Below are positions 1-8,114 of a stretch of DNA of 64,000 nt, piece by piece. Each line of letters opens with the position of its first letter. Positions within the stretch are counted from its first letter, which is position 1. The notes below the pieces were generated by a model. It was not told the DNA's origin and did no database searches. It saw nothing but the letters and a program-made list of their open reading frames with translations. The stretch lies in contig CALUTW010000003.1 of assembly GCA_944323805.1 (NCBI GenBank), positions 84,594-148,593 on the forward strand, written 5' to 3'. Both the position numbers and the translations under genes were made by a program. Source of the stretch: an uncultured Bacteroidales bacterium (GTDB lineage Bacteria > Bacteroidota > Bacteroidia > Bacteroidales > UBA932).

Positions 1-1404
1 AGGAAAGGGTATTCCCTCCCGAAAAGCAGCTGGAAAGCATCCCTTTCCTCGATTCCCGGGACATTGCTCCGCAAAGTGCCATTGCCGTTGCCGCAGGTCA
101 GCGAGCCGGATGCGGTACGCCATTATACTTGCCTGTCCGGTATGAATTTCGGTGTCGACAACGGCTTCTACCCTCTCGGAAGCTGTACGATGAAATATAA
201 TCCCAAGGTAAATGAGGAGGTAGCCTCGCTTCCGGGCTTTGCCTCAGTGCATCCATTGCAGCCGGAGGATACGATGCAGGGTACCCTGCAGATATATCAT
301 GAGCTCTGCCGTGCATTGTCTGCGATAACTGGAATGGCGGCATTCACTCTCAATCCTTTCGCCGGTGCGCACGGTGAGCTGACCGGGCTGATGGTCATGA
401 GGCAGTATCATATGAGCCGGAACGACATGAAGCGTACCAGGGTCATTGTCCCGGACAGCGCCCATGGTACAAACCCGGCAAGTGCTGCGGTCTGCGGACT
501 GCAGGTCGTGCAGGTAAAGTCGACGGCAGACGGTACAATAGATGTTGACGACCTGGAACCTCTGCTTGATGACACTGTCGCGGGCATAATGATGACCAAT
601 CCCAATACGCTCGGCCTGTTCGAGACGGAAATCAGGAGGATTGCGGAACTCGTCCATGCCTGCGGCGGGCTCCTTTATTATGACGGGGCGAACATGAATC
701 CTCTCCTCGGGAAGGTGCGTCCGGGAGACATGGGATTTGACATAATGCATCTGAACCTGCATAAGACATTCTCCACGCCGCATGGCGGAGGAGGCCCGGG
801 GGCAGGTCCTGTCGGAGTCTGCGAGGCCCTTGCCGGATATCTTCCGGACCCGGCGGTAGTGCAGGATGACGACGGGAGATTCCATATCGTCCGCAACCCT
901 CATTCCGCCGGCAGGATTTCGGGCTTCATGGGAAATTTCTCGGTACTTGTAAAGGCCCTGGCATATATCAGGACTCTCGGACGCGGGAATATCCGCATGG
1001 CCGGACCGCTTGCCGTATTGAATGCCAACTATGTGAAGGAATCCCTCAAGGACTGCTACAGGCTGCCGGTCGACCGTATCTGCAAGCATGAGTTTGTCTT
1101 TGACGGCCTTGCTGATACGTCATCGGGCATTACGGCCCTTGATGTCGCCAAACGGCTGCTTGACTTCGGGTTCCATTCCCCGACCATATATTTCCCTCTG
1201 CTGTTCCATCAGTCTGTCATGATTGAACCGACAGAGACCGAATCAAAGGAGACGCTGGATGCGTTCATAGATGTAATGAGGCGGATTGCCGCCGAGGCTG
1301 CTTCTGACCCGGATGTATTGCGGCAGGCCCCGCATGATACTCCTGTCCGCAGGCCGGATGAGACCCTTGCCGCCACGCATCCTGTGTTGAGATATAAAAT
1401 ATAG
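1..1404 (+). CDS. gcvPB: glycine dehydrogenase (decarboxylating) subunit 2, 5' end outside window
   Basis: This is the C-terminal half of the split P-protein of the glycine cleavage system. It is the PLP enzyme that decarboxylates glycine and passes the aminomethyl group to lipoyl-GcvH. The frame is open from base 1: the residues RKGYSLP at the very edge match the usual start region of GcvPB, so only about 13-15 residues lie outside. A start near base 64 (TTG) would be an artefact of the cut. The PLP-lysine motif HLNLHKTFSTPHGGGGPG is intact, as are the glycine-rich SCTMKYNPK and AGAHGELTG blocks. The length of about 467 visible residues is normal. The lpdA gene follows after 4 bp, so this is the tail of a gcv operon whose other members should lie to the left. 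Confidence 0.96.
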   Translation, partial: RKGYSLPKSSWKASLSSIPGTLLRKVPLPLPQVSEPDAVRHYTCLSGMNFGVDNGFYPLGSCTMKYNPKVNEEVASLPGFASVHPLQPEDTMQGTLQIYHELCRALSAITGMAAFTLNPFAGAHGELTGLMVMRQYHMSRNDMKRTRVIVPDSAHGTNPASAAVCGLQVVQVKSTADGTIDVDDLEPLLDDTVAGIMMTNPNTLGLFETEIRRIAELVHACGGLLYYDGANMNPLLGKVRPGDMGFDIMHLNLHKTFSTPHGGGGPGAGPVGVCEALAGYLPDPAVVQDDDGRFHIVRNPHSAGRISGFMGNFSVLVKALAYIRTLGRGNIRMAGPLAVLNANYVKESLKDCYRLPVDRICKHEFVFDGLADTSSGITALDVAKRLLDFGFHSPTIYFPLLFHQSVMIEPTETESKETLDAFIDVMRRIAAEAASDPDVLRQAPHDTPVRRPDETLAATHPVLRYKI

Positions 1405-1408
1405 GACG

Positions 1409-2755
1409 ATGAAGACAGTTATAATAGGTGCAGGTCCCGGGGGGTATGAGACTGCCCTGTATGCTGCCGGCAAAGGGGCAGACGTGACGCTTGTGGAAGA
1501 GGGGAGGCTTGGAGGCACATGCCTGAATGAAGGCTGTATACCTACAAAGGCTTTCTGCAGAAGTGCCGAGATGCTTGAAGAACTGAAGGCGGCGTCTTTC
1601 CTGGGTGTATCCGGTCTGGAGTACGGCTTTGATTTCCGGACCGCCGCCACCCGGAAGAATGAGATAGTGGACCGTCTCCGAGACGGGATAGCTTCCCTCA
1701 TGCAGCATCCGCGGATAAATCTTGTCCATGGCAGGGCCTCTTTCTCCGATGCCCGTACAGTCATGGTGCAGCATGCCGACGGCTCCTCGTCAGTAATATC
1801 CGGTGCGGACAGCATAATCATAGCCACAGGCTCCGTTTCGGCATGGCTGGATATCCCGGGGGCACATCTCCCAGGGGTCATCAGCTCCGGGCAGCTCCTG
1901 GATTACGGACATGTCCCGGAAAGGCTGTGCATCATAGGCGGGGGAGTCATCGGACTTGAATTCGCCTCCATTTTCAGGAGTTTCGGCAGCGAGGTGTCTG
2001 TAGTCGAGTATTGCAGGGAAATCCTGCCGAGGTATGATTCCGATATTGCAAAACGTCTGCGCCAGAGCCTGTCAAAGCGGGGTATAGGGTTCTGTACGGG
2101 AGCGCAGGTCTCTGAAATCGTCCGGTCTGCGGACGGGGCGTCCTTGTCTGTTGTGTATGTCAGGAAAGGAATGGAAGAGCGCACGGAGGCAGATACGGTA
2201 CTGATGGCTGTGGGACGGTGTCCTGCCGTAAGCTCCCTGAATCTGGATGCCGCCGGTGTAGAATATGATGCCAGGGGCATCAGGACCGATGCTGACATGC
2301 AGACGAATGTCCCGGGAATCTATGCCGTAGGCGATATAACAGGGGGTGTCATGCTTGCCCATGCAGCTTCAATGCAGGGAATCAGGGCCGTTGACCATAT
2401 GATGGGCATAGAGGACAATATCGACCTGTCCGTAATGCCTGCTGCTGTTTTCACTATGCCTGAAGTGGCTTCTGTCGGCCGTACGGAGGATGAATGCAAG
2501 GCGTCAGGAGAGCCATATTCCTGCCGCAAGTCTTTTTTCCGAGCAAACGGCAAGGCCATGTGCCTCGGAGAGACTGAGGGGTTGTGCAAAATCATTACTG
2601 ACGGCATGGACCGTATTGTCGGGTGCCATATCATCGGTCCGCATGCCTCAGACCTGATTCATGAGATGACTGCCTTTATTTCCATGGGGGCTTCCATACA
2701 GGCTCTTCATGACATGGTCCATGTCCATCCTTCATTGAATGAGATTTTCAGATGA
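1409..2755 (+). CDS. lpdA: dihydrolipoyl dehydrogenase (E3 / L-protein)
   Basis: This FAD disulfide oxidoreductase re-oxidises the dihydrolipoyl group of GcvH (and perhaps of 2-oxoacid dehydrogenases) with NAD+. It is 448 residues long, the normal family length. Seen in order: N-terminal FAD Rossmann motif GAGPGGYETA, redox-active pair C38/C43 in GGTCLNEGCIPTK, second Rossmann motif IGGGVIGLEFAS for NAD, FAD-contacting VGDITGG, and the C-terminal active-site HPSLNE that supplies the His-Glu pair from the partner subunit. It starts 4 bp after gcvPB, which ties this copy to glycine cleavage. Confidence 0.96.
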   Translation: MKTVIIGAGPGGYETALYAAGKGADVTLVEEGRLGGTCLNEGCIPTKAFCRSAEMLEELKAASFLGVSGLEYGFDFRTAATRKNEIVDRLRDGIASLMQHPRINLVHGRASFSDARTVMVQHADGSSSVISGADSIIIATGSVSAWLDIPGAHLPGVISSGQLLDYGHVPERLCIIGGGVIGLEFASIFRSFGSEVSVVEYCREILPRYDSDIAKRLRQSLSKRGIGFCTGAQVSEIVRSADGASLSVVYVRKGMEERTEADTVLMAVGRCPAVSSLNLDAAGVEYDARGIRTDADMQTNVPGIYAVGDITGGVMLAHAASMQGIRAVDHMMGIEDNIDLSVMPAAVFTMPEVASVGRTEDECKASGEPYSCRKSFFRANGKAMCLGETEGLCKIITDGMDRIVGCHIIGPHASDLIHEMTAFISMGASIQALHDMVHVHPSLNEIFR

Positions 2756-2798
2756 TTGTATGGAGTCCATGAGTATTATCAGTAGAAATCAGTTGAAT

Positions 2799-3665
2799 AT
2801 GAAATGCTTCGGAAATATCGGATATGGTGCTGTCGCCGTCTTTTCGTGCTTTCTTACATGCCTGGCCGTGTCGGAGGAGGCCGGGGCCCAGACACTCAGA
2901 AGAGCCATTGATGTCCCGGACAAGGCTGTCGAATCCCGCTGGGAAAAGAACGCTCAAGGAGACACGGAACTGAACTATTATGTCAATGACTGGTGTGATT
3001 ACTATCTGTTCCGTATAAATGACCGTTCTTACGACCTGAAGCCAGGCAAGAATACCGTATACAGGAAGATAGAAGGGTCCCAGTCATATAACCCGTTCAT
3101 GAGGTCCGGCTCCTACTACAGGTTCAGGGGCGGATTCCCCGGCAGTTTTGACATCTCTGTCCCATATGCCTTGCCGGTAAGGCCCGGCGCAGAGACCTCA
3201 TGGCGGATGGACAGGCGGGAACGCAGCCGGACAATGAATTTCAGGATGGCGGCCGGGGATACGGTCTATGCTGTCAGAAGCGGTGTTGCATGTCTGACTG
3301 AGGACAGGAGACTGCTGCTTGTGTATCACAATGACCGCACATTTGCAGCATATCTCATGATGGCGGAGAATATGACAGCCCCCGGAGAGGATATCCGCGT
3401 CGGCCAGCCTGTCGGCATCGCCGGCAGTTCGGGGGTGTCGCTGTCTTTCTTTTTCCTTGACAGGAACAAGTTCGACGGATATGAAGCGGCAGGCTATATG
3501 TACACCCATTTCATTCCTGTTTTCAGGACATCGGCAGGGGATGTCCGTCCGGAGGAGCAGACCGTCTATGTATCGGTGGTGGATGACGGGCTCATCATGC
3601 AGGATATGAGCAGGAAGGAACAGAAAAGATATCTCAGGGAGAAGGGCCGCAAATCAGGCAAATGA
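2799..3665 (+). CDS. exported M23/LytM-like protein lacking metal ligands
   Basis: This is a predicted periplasmic or outer-surface protein of 288 residues. The start at 2799 is preferred because it gives a clean signal peptide (MKCFGNIGYGAVAVFSCFLT, then a cut near AGA-QT); a start at 2739 would overlap lpdA and add a polar leader. The C-terminal half has the pattern of an M23 (LytM) beta-barrel: AAGDTVYAVRSGVA, then VYHNDRTFAAYLMM, then IRVGQPVGIAGSSG. The expected HxxxD and HLH metal ligands are replaced (LSFFFLD where HLHFE is usual). That suggests a non-catalytic LytM domain, as in EnvC/NlpD-type amidase activators, though it may only bind peptidoglycan. The N-terminal 120 residues are not recognised. 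The next gene overlaps by 4 bp, so the two are probably co-translated. Confidence 0.7.
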   Translation: MKCFGNIGYGAVAVFSCFLTCLAVSEEAGAQTLRRAIDVPDKAVESRWEKNAQGDTELNYYVNDWCDYYLFRINDRSYDLKPGKNTVYRKIEGSQSYNPFMRSGSYYRFRGGFPGSFDISVPYALPVRPGAETSWRMDRRERSRTMNFRMAAGDTVYAVRSGVACLTEDRRLLLVYHNDRTFAAYLMMAENMTAPGEDIRVGQPVGIAGSSGVSLSFFFLDRNKFDGYEAAGYMYTHFIPVFRTSAGDVRPEEQTVYVSVVDDGLIMQDMSRKEQKRYLREKGRKSGK

Positions 3666-4498
3666 CAATGGGCAGGGGAATTCTACAGCCGGGACGCTGT
3701 CTCAGGCTTGCAGCATGTTTGGCAGCTGCGGCAATGCTTGCGGGGATGTCCCTGCGCCTTGATGCACAGACATCCGTGCGTCTGGAGTATTACGGTGATC
3801 CTCTTCCGGAGAAGGACATGGAAAAGATCCGGAAGATCATATCATATGAGGCATCCTTTTATTCCGGCTTCGGCATACGCGATACCGTGTACATGAAGCT
3901 GTATGTATACGAGGACAAGAATGATGCCCGGATACTGGCTGAGCGTCTTGCCGGAAAATCACTTGACCTGAGATACACCGGAGGAATGTATTTCCCGAAG
4001 GAGAATACCGCAATAATCGCAGGCCTCAAGGAGCAGAGGGAGCGCAATATCGCTGTAGTATGCCATGAGATGAGCCATCATTTTGTCAGAAAGCTCATGG
4101 ATGACCCTCCGGCATGGCTCAATGAGGGCCTTTCCGAGTATTTCGAGCATTGTACGGCCGGAAGGAAAGGTGTCAGCCACAGTATGACCGGATATGAGCT
4201 CGGGAGGATACGTTCGGCCTATATGCTTGGCGAAGTCGACCTGAAAAGCTTTATGCAGACCCCTTATTCTGCATTCATGCACAGGCAGAGGACGGATGAG
4301 CAGTATTCATATGTCATGGCACATGCCCTGGTCACTTTTCTTATTGAAGAGGCTCCGGACAGTGTCCTGGAAGGGATTGTCGGGGCATTCCGGTCCCGGT
4401 CATCCAGACCGGAGGATGTGGCAGGGCTGCTGGATAGCATCTACCCAGGCGGCTTTTCCGCCTTTGAGACCGATTTCAGGGAATATGTCTCGGAATGA
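3662..4498 (+). CDS. exported gluzincin-type metallopeptidase (peptidase MA-like)
   Basis: The product has 278 residues with a signal peptide (LRLAACLAAAAMLAGMSLR, cut near LDA-QT). The zinc motif H135-E-M-S-H139 is followed by N154-E-G-L-S-E, where E155 would be the third ligand. This HExxH...E layout is that of gluzincins of the peptidase MA / DUF1570 type. The family is usually exported and poorly characterised; substrates are not known. The start codon overlaps the stop of the LytM-like gene (ATGA), so the inactive LytM domain and this protease are likely made together and could act on the same envelope target (inference). Its stop touches the stop of the convergent gene with no gap. Confidence 0.75.
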   Translation: MTMGRGILQPGRCLRLAACLAAAAMLAGMSLRLDAQTSVRLEYYGDPLPEKDMEKIRKIISYEASFYSGFGIRDTVYMKLYVYEDKNDARILAERLAGKSLDLRYTGGMYFPKENTAIIAGLKEQRERNIAVVCHEMSHHFVRKLMDDPPAWLNEGLSEYFEHCTAGRKGVSHSMTGYELGRIRSAYMLGEVDLKSFMQTPYSAFMHRQRTDEQYSYVMAHALVTFLIEEAPDSVLEGIVGAFRSRSSRPEDVAGLLDSIYPGGFSAFETDFREYVSE

Positions 4499-5170
4499 CT
4501 ACAGGAGACCTGCATCGATGAACATCTGCCTGTAGATACCGGCTTTTGCATCGAGGGCAAGAGGATATGCCCTGGAAGATGAAGGCATCCGCCAGAATGT
4601 AAGGGAGTCCCGTCCCTGAAGTCCGTTGCCTGCGTACTTGCGCAGGTCTATTATGGTGGAGTGTCCGGTCGCAGGCTGCCCGCAGCCGAAATATGCGGAT
4701 ACCGCTTCCGCCGCCTTCTCTCCGGTCGCAGCTATGGTATTGCATTCCGGGATGGATGCAAGCAGCGCCCCTATGTCTGTCGGGGTAACGATTTCCAGGA
4801 ACTTGTCGGAGGCATTGTCCCTGAGCCTCCTTACCTCGCATGCGGCATCGTACAGCGCTATCCCTTTCCCGGAGCAGAATCCGGCAATCCTCTCCCTGTC
4901 GAATTTCCTTGGCTTTCCGTCTGTCGCCTGTCCGCAGCAGGTCTCGAAATATCTCCTGTCCCCGAAAAATACCGTGCCGATAATCCTCCACATGTCATTG
5001 TTGAAATTAGGGTAGAAGAAATCCATTGACCATCTCTCCTTTTTCGGTGGAAAGCTTCCGAGCATCAGCAGCCTGGCGTTCCCAGGCAGGAACGGCATGA
5101 GCGGATGCCGCTCTGTCCCTGTCCTGGCCACCGGTCCTGCCATATTATCTGTATCGTGCCGCATGATCAT
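4499..5170 (-). CDS. uracil-DNA glycosylase superfamily protein (deoxyinosine/uracil DNA repair)
   Basis: The product has up to 223 residues. The N-terminal block LLMLGSFPPKKER and FFYPNFNNDMWRI is the signature of the Mug/TDG-like branch of the UDG superfamily often annotated as uracil- or hypoxanthine-DNA glycosylase. The central GIALYDAACEVRR and the later ATGEKAAEAV and LTFWRMPSSSRAY blocks match the second and third active-site segments. It would remove a deaminated base from DNA, leaving an abasic site. Starts at 5170, 5164 and 5143 are possible; all lie downstream of the promoter box at 5208-5215. It is convergent with the metallopeptidase gene, with no bases between the stop codons. 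Confidence 0.82.
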   Translation of the reverse strand: MIMRHDTDNMAGPVARTGTERHPLMPFLPGNARLLMLGSFPPKKERWSMDFFYPNFNNDMWRIIGTVFFGDRRYFETCCGQATDGKPRKFDRERIAGFCSGKGIALYDAACEVRRLRDNASDKFLEIVTPTDIGALLASIPECNTIAATGEKAAEAVSAYFGCGQPATGHSTIIDLRKYAGNGLQGRDSLTFWRMPSSSRAYPLALDAKAGIYRQMFIDAGLL

Positions 5171-5207
5171 GTCCCGTCCGATATGAATCCGTATCTTTTT
5201 TGCCGGC

Positions 5208-5215
5208 CAAAGTTA
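5208..5215 (-). promoter_or_regulatory. Bacteroidetes -7 box for the glycosylase gene
   Basis: Reading on the minus strand the sequence is TAACTTTG, a full match to the TAnnTTTG box of the primary sigma factor of Bacteroidota. It lies 38-45 bases upstream of the first start codon. No convincing TTTG -33 box was seen at the expected distance. Confidence 0.55.
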
Positions 5216-5306
5216 GTCAAGAATTCCGTTCCGGTTTTGAAATCTTGACAATTTTTGTTTCTTTTGTTCCCGTTCAGGGCGGTTGCCCGTGTTAATCATT
5301 TATCGG

Positions 5307-7124
5307 ATGATAGTCTGTATTGCGGAAAAGCCCAGTGTGGCGAGGGAAATAGCCGATGTGCTCGGCGCCAGAACGAGGAAGAACGGGTATCTTGAGGGGA
5401 ACGGGTATCAGGTAACCTGGACATTCGGACATCTTTGCATGCTCAAGGAGCCGGATGACTATACACCGCAGTGGAAGCACTGGTCTCTGTCTTCCCTTCC
5501 CATGCTTCCCCAGAGGTTCGGCATCAAGCTGATAGACAATGAGACGTACAGGCAGCAGTTCGCTGTAATCGAGTCCCTGATGCAGAATGCGGAGATGATT
5601 GTAAATTGCGGGGATGCTGGGCAGGAAGGGGAACTCATCCAGCGCTGGGTAATGCTTAAGGCCCGCGCGAAATGTCCGGTCCGCAGACTCTGGGTGTCGT
5701 CCCTTACGGAGGAAGCGATAAGGGAGGGGTTCGATAACCTGAAGGACCAGCATGAGTATGACAGGCTTTATGAAGCCGGACTGTCAAGGGCGATAGGGGA
5801 CTGGATTCTCGGGATGAACGCCACCCGTCTCTATACATTGAGATTCGGGCAGAACCGTCAGGTGCTGTCTATCGGAAGGGTGCAGACCCCGACACTGGCG
5901 ATGATAGTGCGCAGGCAGGAGGAGATTGAGAATTTCAGGCCGGAGCAGTACTGGGAGCTGAAGACAAGATACAGGAATGTGCTGTTCTCCTCCGTAAAAG
6001 GAAGGTTTTCCTCCAGACAGGACGGGGAGGCATTGCTTGAGCAGGTCAGGTCATCGGACTTTACCGTGACTGACGTGACAGAGAAAAAGAGCAGGGAATC
6101 CGCCCCGAGGCTTTTCGACCTGACTTCCCTGCAGGTGGAATGCAACAGGAAATATGGCTTCACGGCAGATGAGACCCTTAAGCTCATTCAGTCCCTGTAT
6201 GAGAAGAAACTCACGACTTATCCACGTGTGGACACGGCTTTCCTGAGTGATGACATATATCCGAGAATCCCCGGGATACTTGACGGGATGCGCGGGTACG
6301 AGGAGCTGACCGCCCCGCTGAAAGGCACGAAGCTCCCGAAGAGCAGGAAGGTCTTTGACAATTCCAAGGTTACTGATCATCATGCGATAATACCTACGGG
6401 CGTATCCCCCCTCAATATGGATGAACGTGAGAGAATAGTATATGACATGGTTGCCAGGAGATTCATAGCTGCGTTCTATCCTGAATGCCAGGTAGCCGTC
6501 ACGACAGTCATGGGCAGTGCAGGGGATGTCGGTTTCAAGGCTTCCGGGAAACAGGTCCTGAAGCCGGGCTGGAGGACCGTATTCGAGTGGCAGAAGGCCG
6601 GAGGTACTGCTGCGGAGCAGCAGTCAGAGGACGAGGATGCCGCGAAGGATGAGGAGAAGCTGCTTCCTGCGTTCAAGGCGGGGGAGAGCGGCCCGCATGA
6701 GCCTCTTCTGAAAGAGGCCTGGACCACGCCTCCGAAACCATACACTGAAGCCACATTGCTCAGGGCAATGGAGACCGCCGGAAAGACAGTCGATGACGAG
6801 GAGCTGCGCGATGCCATGAAAGAGAACGGGATAGGCAGGCCGTCGACAAGGGCGGCGATAATAGAGACACTTTTCAAGAGACACTATATCCGGAAGGAAC
6901 GGAAGAACCTTTTTCCTACAGCTACCGGGCGGGAACTGATCGGGGTCATAAAGGAAGACCTCCTCAAGAGCGCCGAGCTGACCGGGCAATGGGAAAAGAA
7001 GCTGAGGATGATAGAGAAAGGCACATATGACGCAAAGGAGTTCATCGGGGAACTAAAGGACATGTCCAGGACAATAGTTGTCTCTGTGCTTTCGGATAAT
7101 TCGTTGAGGTCTATAACATTTTAA
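5307..7124 (+). CDS. topB: DNA topoisomerase III
   Basis: This type IA topoisomerase relaxes negative supercoils and decatenates DNA through a 5'-phosphotyrosine link. It has 605 residues from the ATG at 5307; an in-frame TTG at 5283 only adds eight poor residues. The TOPRIM domain opens with VCIAEKPSVAREIADVLG and carries NCGDAGQEGELIQRW, where the canonical DxDxE region reads DAGQEGE, a variant common in TopB proteins of this phylum. The catalytic tyrosine is Y305 in TTYPRVDTAFLS. The C-terminal block NGIGRPSTRAAIIETL is typical. There is no C-terminal zinc-finger array, so the enzyme is of the short type. The epimerase gene follows after 12 bp. Confidence 0.95.
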   Translation: MIVCIAEKPSVAREIADVLGARTRKNGYLEGNGYQVTWTFGHLCMLKEPDDYTPQWKHWSLSSLPMLPQRFGIKLIDNETYRQQFAVIESLMQNAEMIVNCGDAGQEGELIQRWVMLKARAKCPVRRLWVSSLTEEAIREGFDNLKDQHEYDRLYEAGLSRAIGDWILGMNATRLYTLRFGQNRQVLSIGRVQTPTLAMIVRRQEEIENFRPEQYWELKTRYRNVLFSSVKGRFSSRQDGEALLEQVRSSDFTVTDVTEKKSRESAPRLFDLTSLQVECNRKYGFTADETLKLIQSLYEKKLTTYPRVDTAFLSDDIYPRIPGILDGMRGYEELTAPLKGTKLPKSRKVFDNSKVTDHHAIIPTGVSPLNMDERERIVYDMVARRFIAAFYPECQVAVTTVMGSAGDVGFKASGKQVLKPGWRTVFEWQKAGGTAAEQQSEDEDAAKDEEKLLPAFKAGESGPHEPLLKEAWTTPPKPYTEATLLRAMETAGKTVDDEELRDAMKENGIGRPSTRAAIIETLFKRHYIRKERKNLFPTATGRELIGVIKEDLLKSAELTGQWEKKLRMIEKGTYDAKEFIGELKDMSRTIVVSVLSDNSLRSITF

Positions 7125-7136
7125 AAGATACGGCAT

Positions 7137-8114
7137 ATGGAAAAACTCTCGAACGGAATACTGACGGTGGAAGTCAGCCGCCATGGCGCGGAACTCTGCA
7201 GCATCAGAAAGAACGGCACCGAATATCTGTGGCAGGCGGATCCGGCATACTGGAAGAGGCATTCCCCTGTACTTTTCCCGATAGTGGGAAGTGTCTGGAA
7301 CGGAAAGTTCATGGTTGAAGGAAAGGAATATCCGATGTCTCAGCACGGATTTGCCCGGGACATGGATTTCGACCTTGTGTCTCATGGACAGGATGAGGTC
7401 CTCTACAGGCTTGTTTCCAGTGAGGATACTCTCAGCCGCTATCCTTTCCCGTTCGTCCTGGAGATCGGATACAGGCTCTCAGGGAGCATGGTGGAGGTCC
7501 GGTGGCGGGTCTCCAACCCCGGAGACAGGGACATGTATTTCCAGATAGGGGCCCATCCTGCATTCAACTGGCCCGGATTTGACAGGAACGCGCCTGTAAG
7601 GGGATATTTCCTGCTGGAAGCCGGAGCCGGCATGGACGATGGTGCGAAAGCGGATGGCCGTTTCCGCTATATCCTCATCAAGGAGAAAGGCTGCGCCGAT
7701 CCGGATACTGCATATGTCCTTGATACTGCCGGGTATTCTCCCGAGGCAGATGCCCTGGCGGAAAAGTACGGATGCTCTGCCGGGCACAGGGAACTGTTGC
7801 CAGTAGACGGGCATACTTTCGACAGGGATGCCCTTATATTCGAGGACAGCCAGATCGGGAAGGTAACCATGCTCGCTCCGGACGGCACTCCGTGGCTCAG
7901 CCTTTCATTCGATGCACCGCTTGTCGGACTGTGGTCTCCTGCTGCAGGGAATGCACCGTTCGTATGTATCGAGCCATGGTACGGACGTTGTGACCGTGCA
8001 GGGTTCGGAGGGGAATTCCGCAGACGCGACTGGATGCAGCATCTGAAGCCGCACCAGTCATTCGATGCGTCCTACTGCATAGATATCATTCCAGGCACTG
8101 GTCAAGGTCGCTGA
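7137..8114 (+). CDS. aldose 1-epimerase family protein (LacX/YeaD-like mutarotase)
   Basis: The product is a 325-residue cytoplasmic beta-sandwich protein without signal peptide. It carries the GalM-superfamily pattern: an N-terminal GAELCSIRKNGTEYLW, the pair FPIVGS and MSQHGFARDMDF (histidine in the active site), GAHPAFNWP (second histidine) and the C-terminal FVCIEPWYG, where the glutamate acts as base. This subgroup interconverts alpha and beta sugar anomers, but the true substrate of LacX-like members is often unproven. It is likely co-transcribed with topB. The last 29 bases also code for the end of the convergent CobW-like gene. Confidence 0.88.
   Translation: MEKLSNGILTVEVSRHGAELCSIRKNGTEYLWQADPAYWKRHSPVLFPIVGSVWNGKFMVEGKEYPMSQHGFARDMDFDLVSHGQDEVLYRLVSSEDTLSRYPFPFVLEIGYRLSGSMVEVRWRVSNPGDRDMYFQIGAHPAFNWPGFDRNAPVRGYFLLEAGAGMDDGAKADGRFRYILIKEKGCADPDTAYVLDTAGYSPEADALAEKYGCSAGHRELLPVDGHTFDRDALIFEDSQIGKVTMLAPDGTPWLSLSFDAPLVGLWSPAAGNAPFVCIEPWYGRCDRAGFGGEFRRRDWMQHLKPHQSFDASYCIDIIPGTGQGR

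Noticed and set aside
64..66. TTG start for gcvPB inside the window
   Set aside because: The upstream codons from base 1 continue the conserved P-protein sequence in frame, so the gene is cut by the window edge.
244..1089. Open frame of 281 codons on the minus strand
   Set aside because: It is antisense to gcvPB, whose full-length homology to P-protein is clear.
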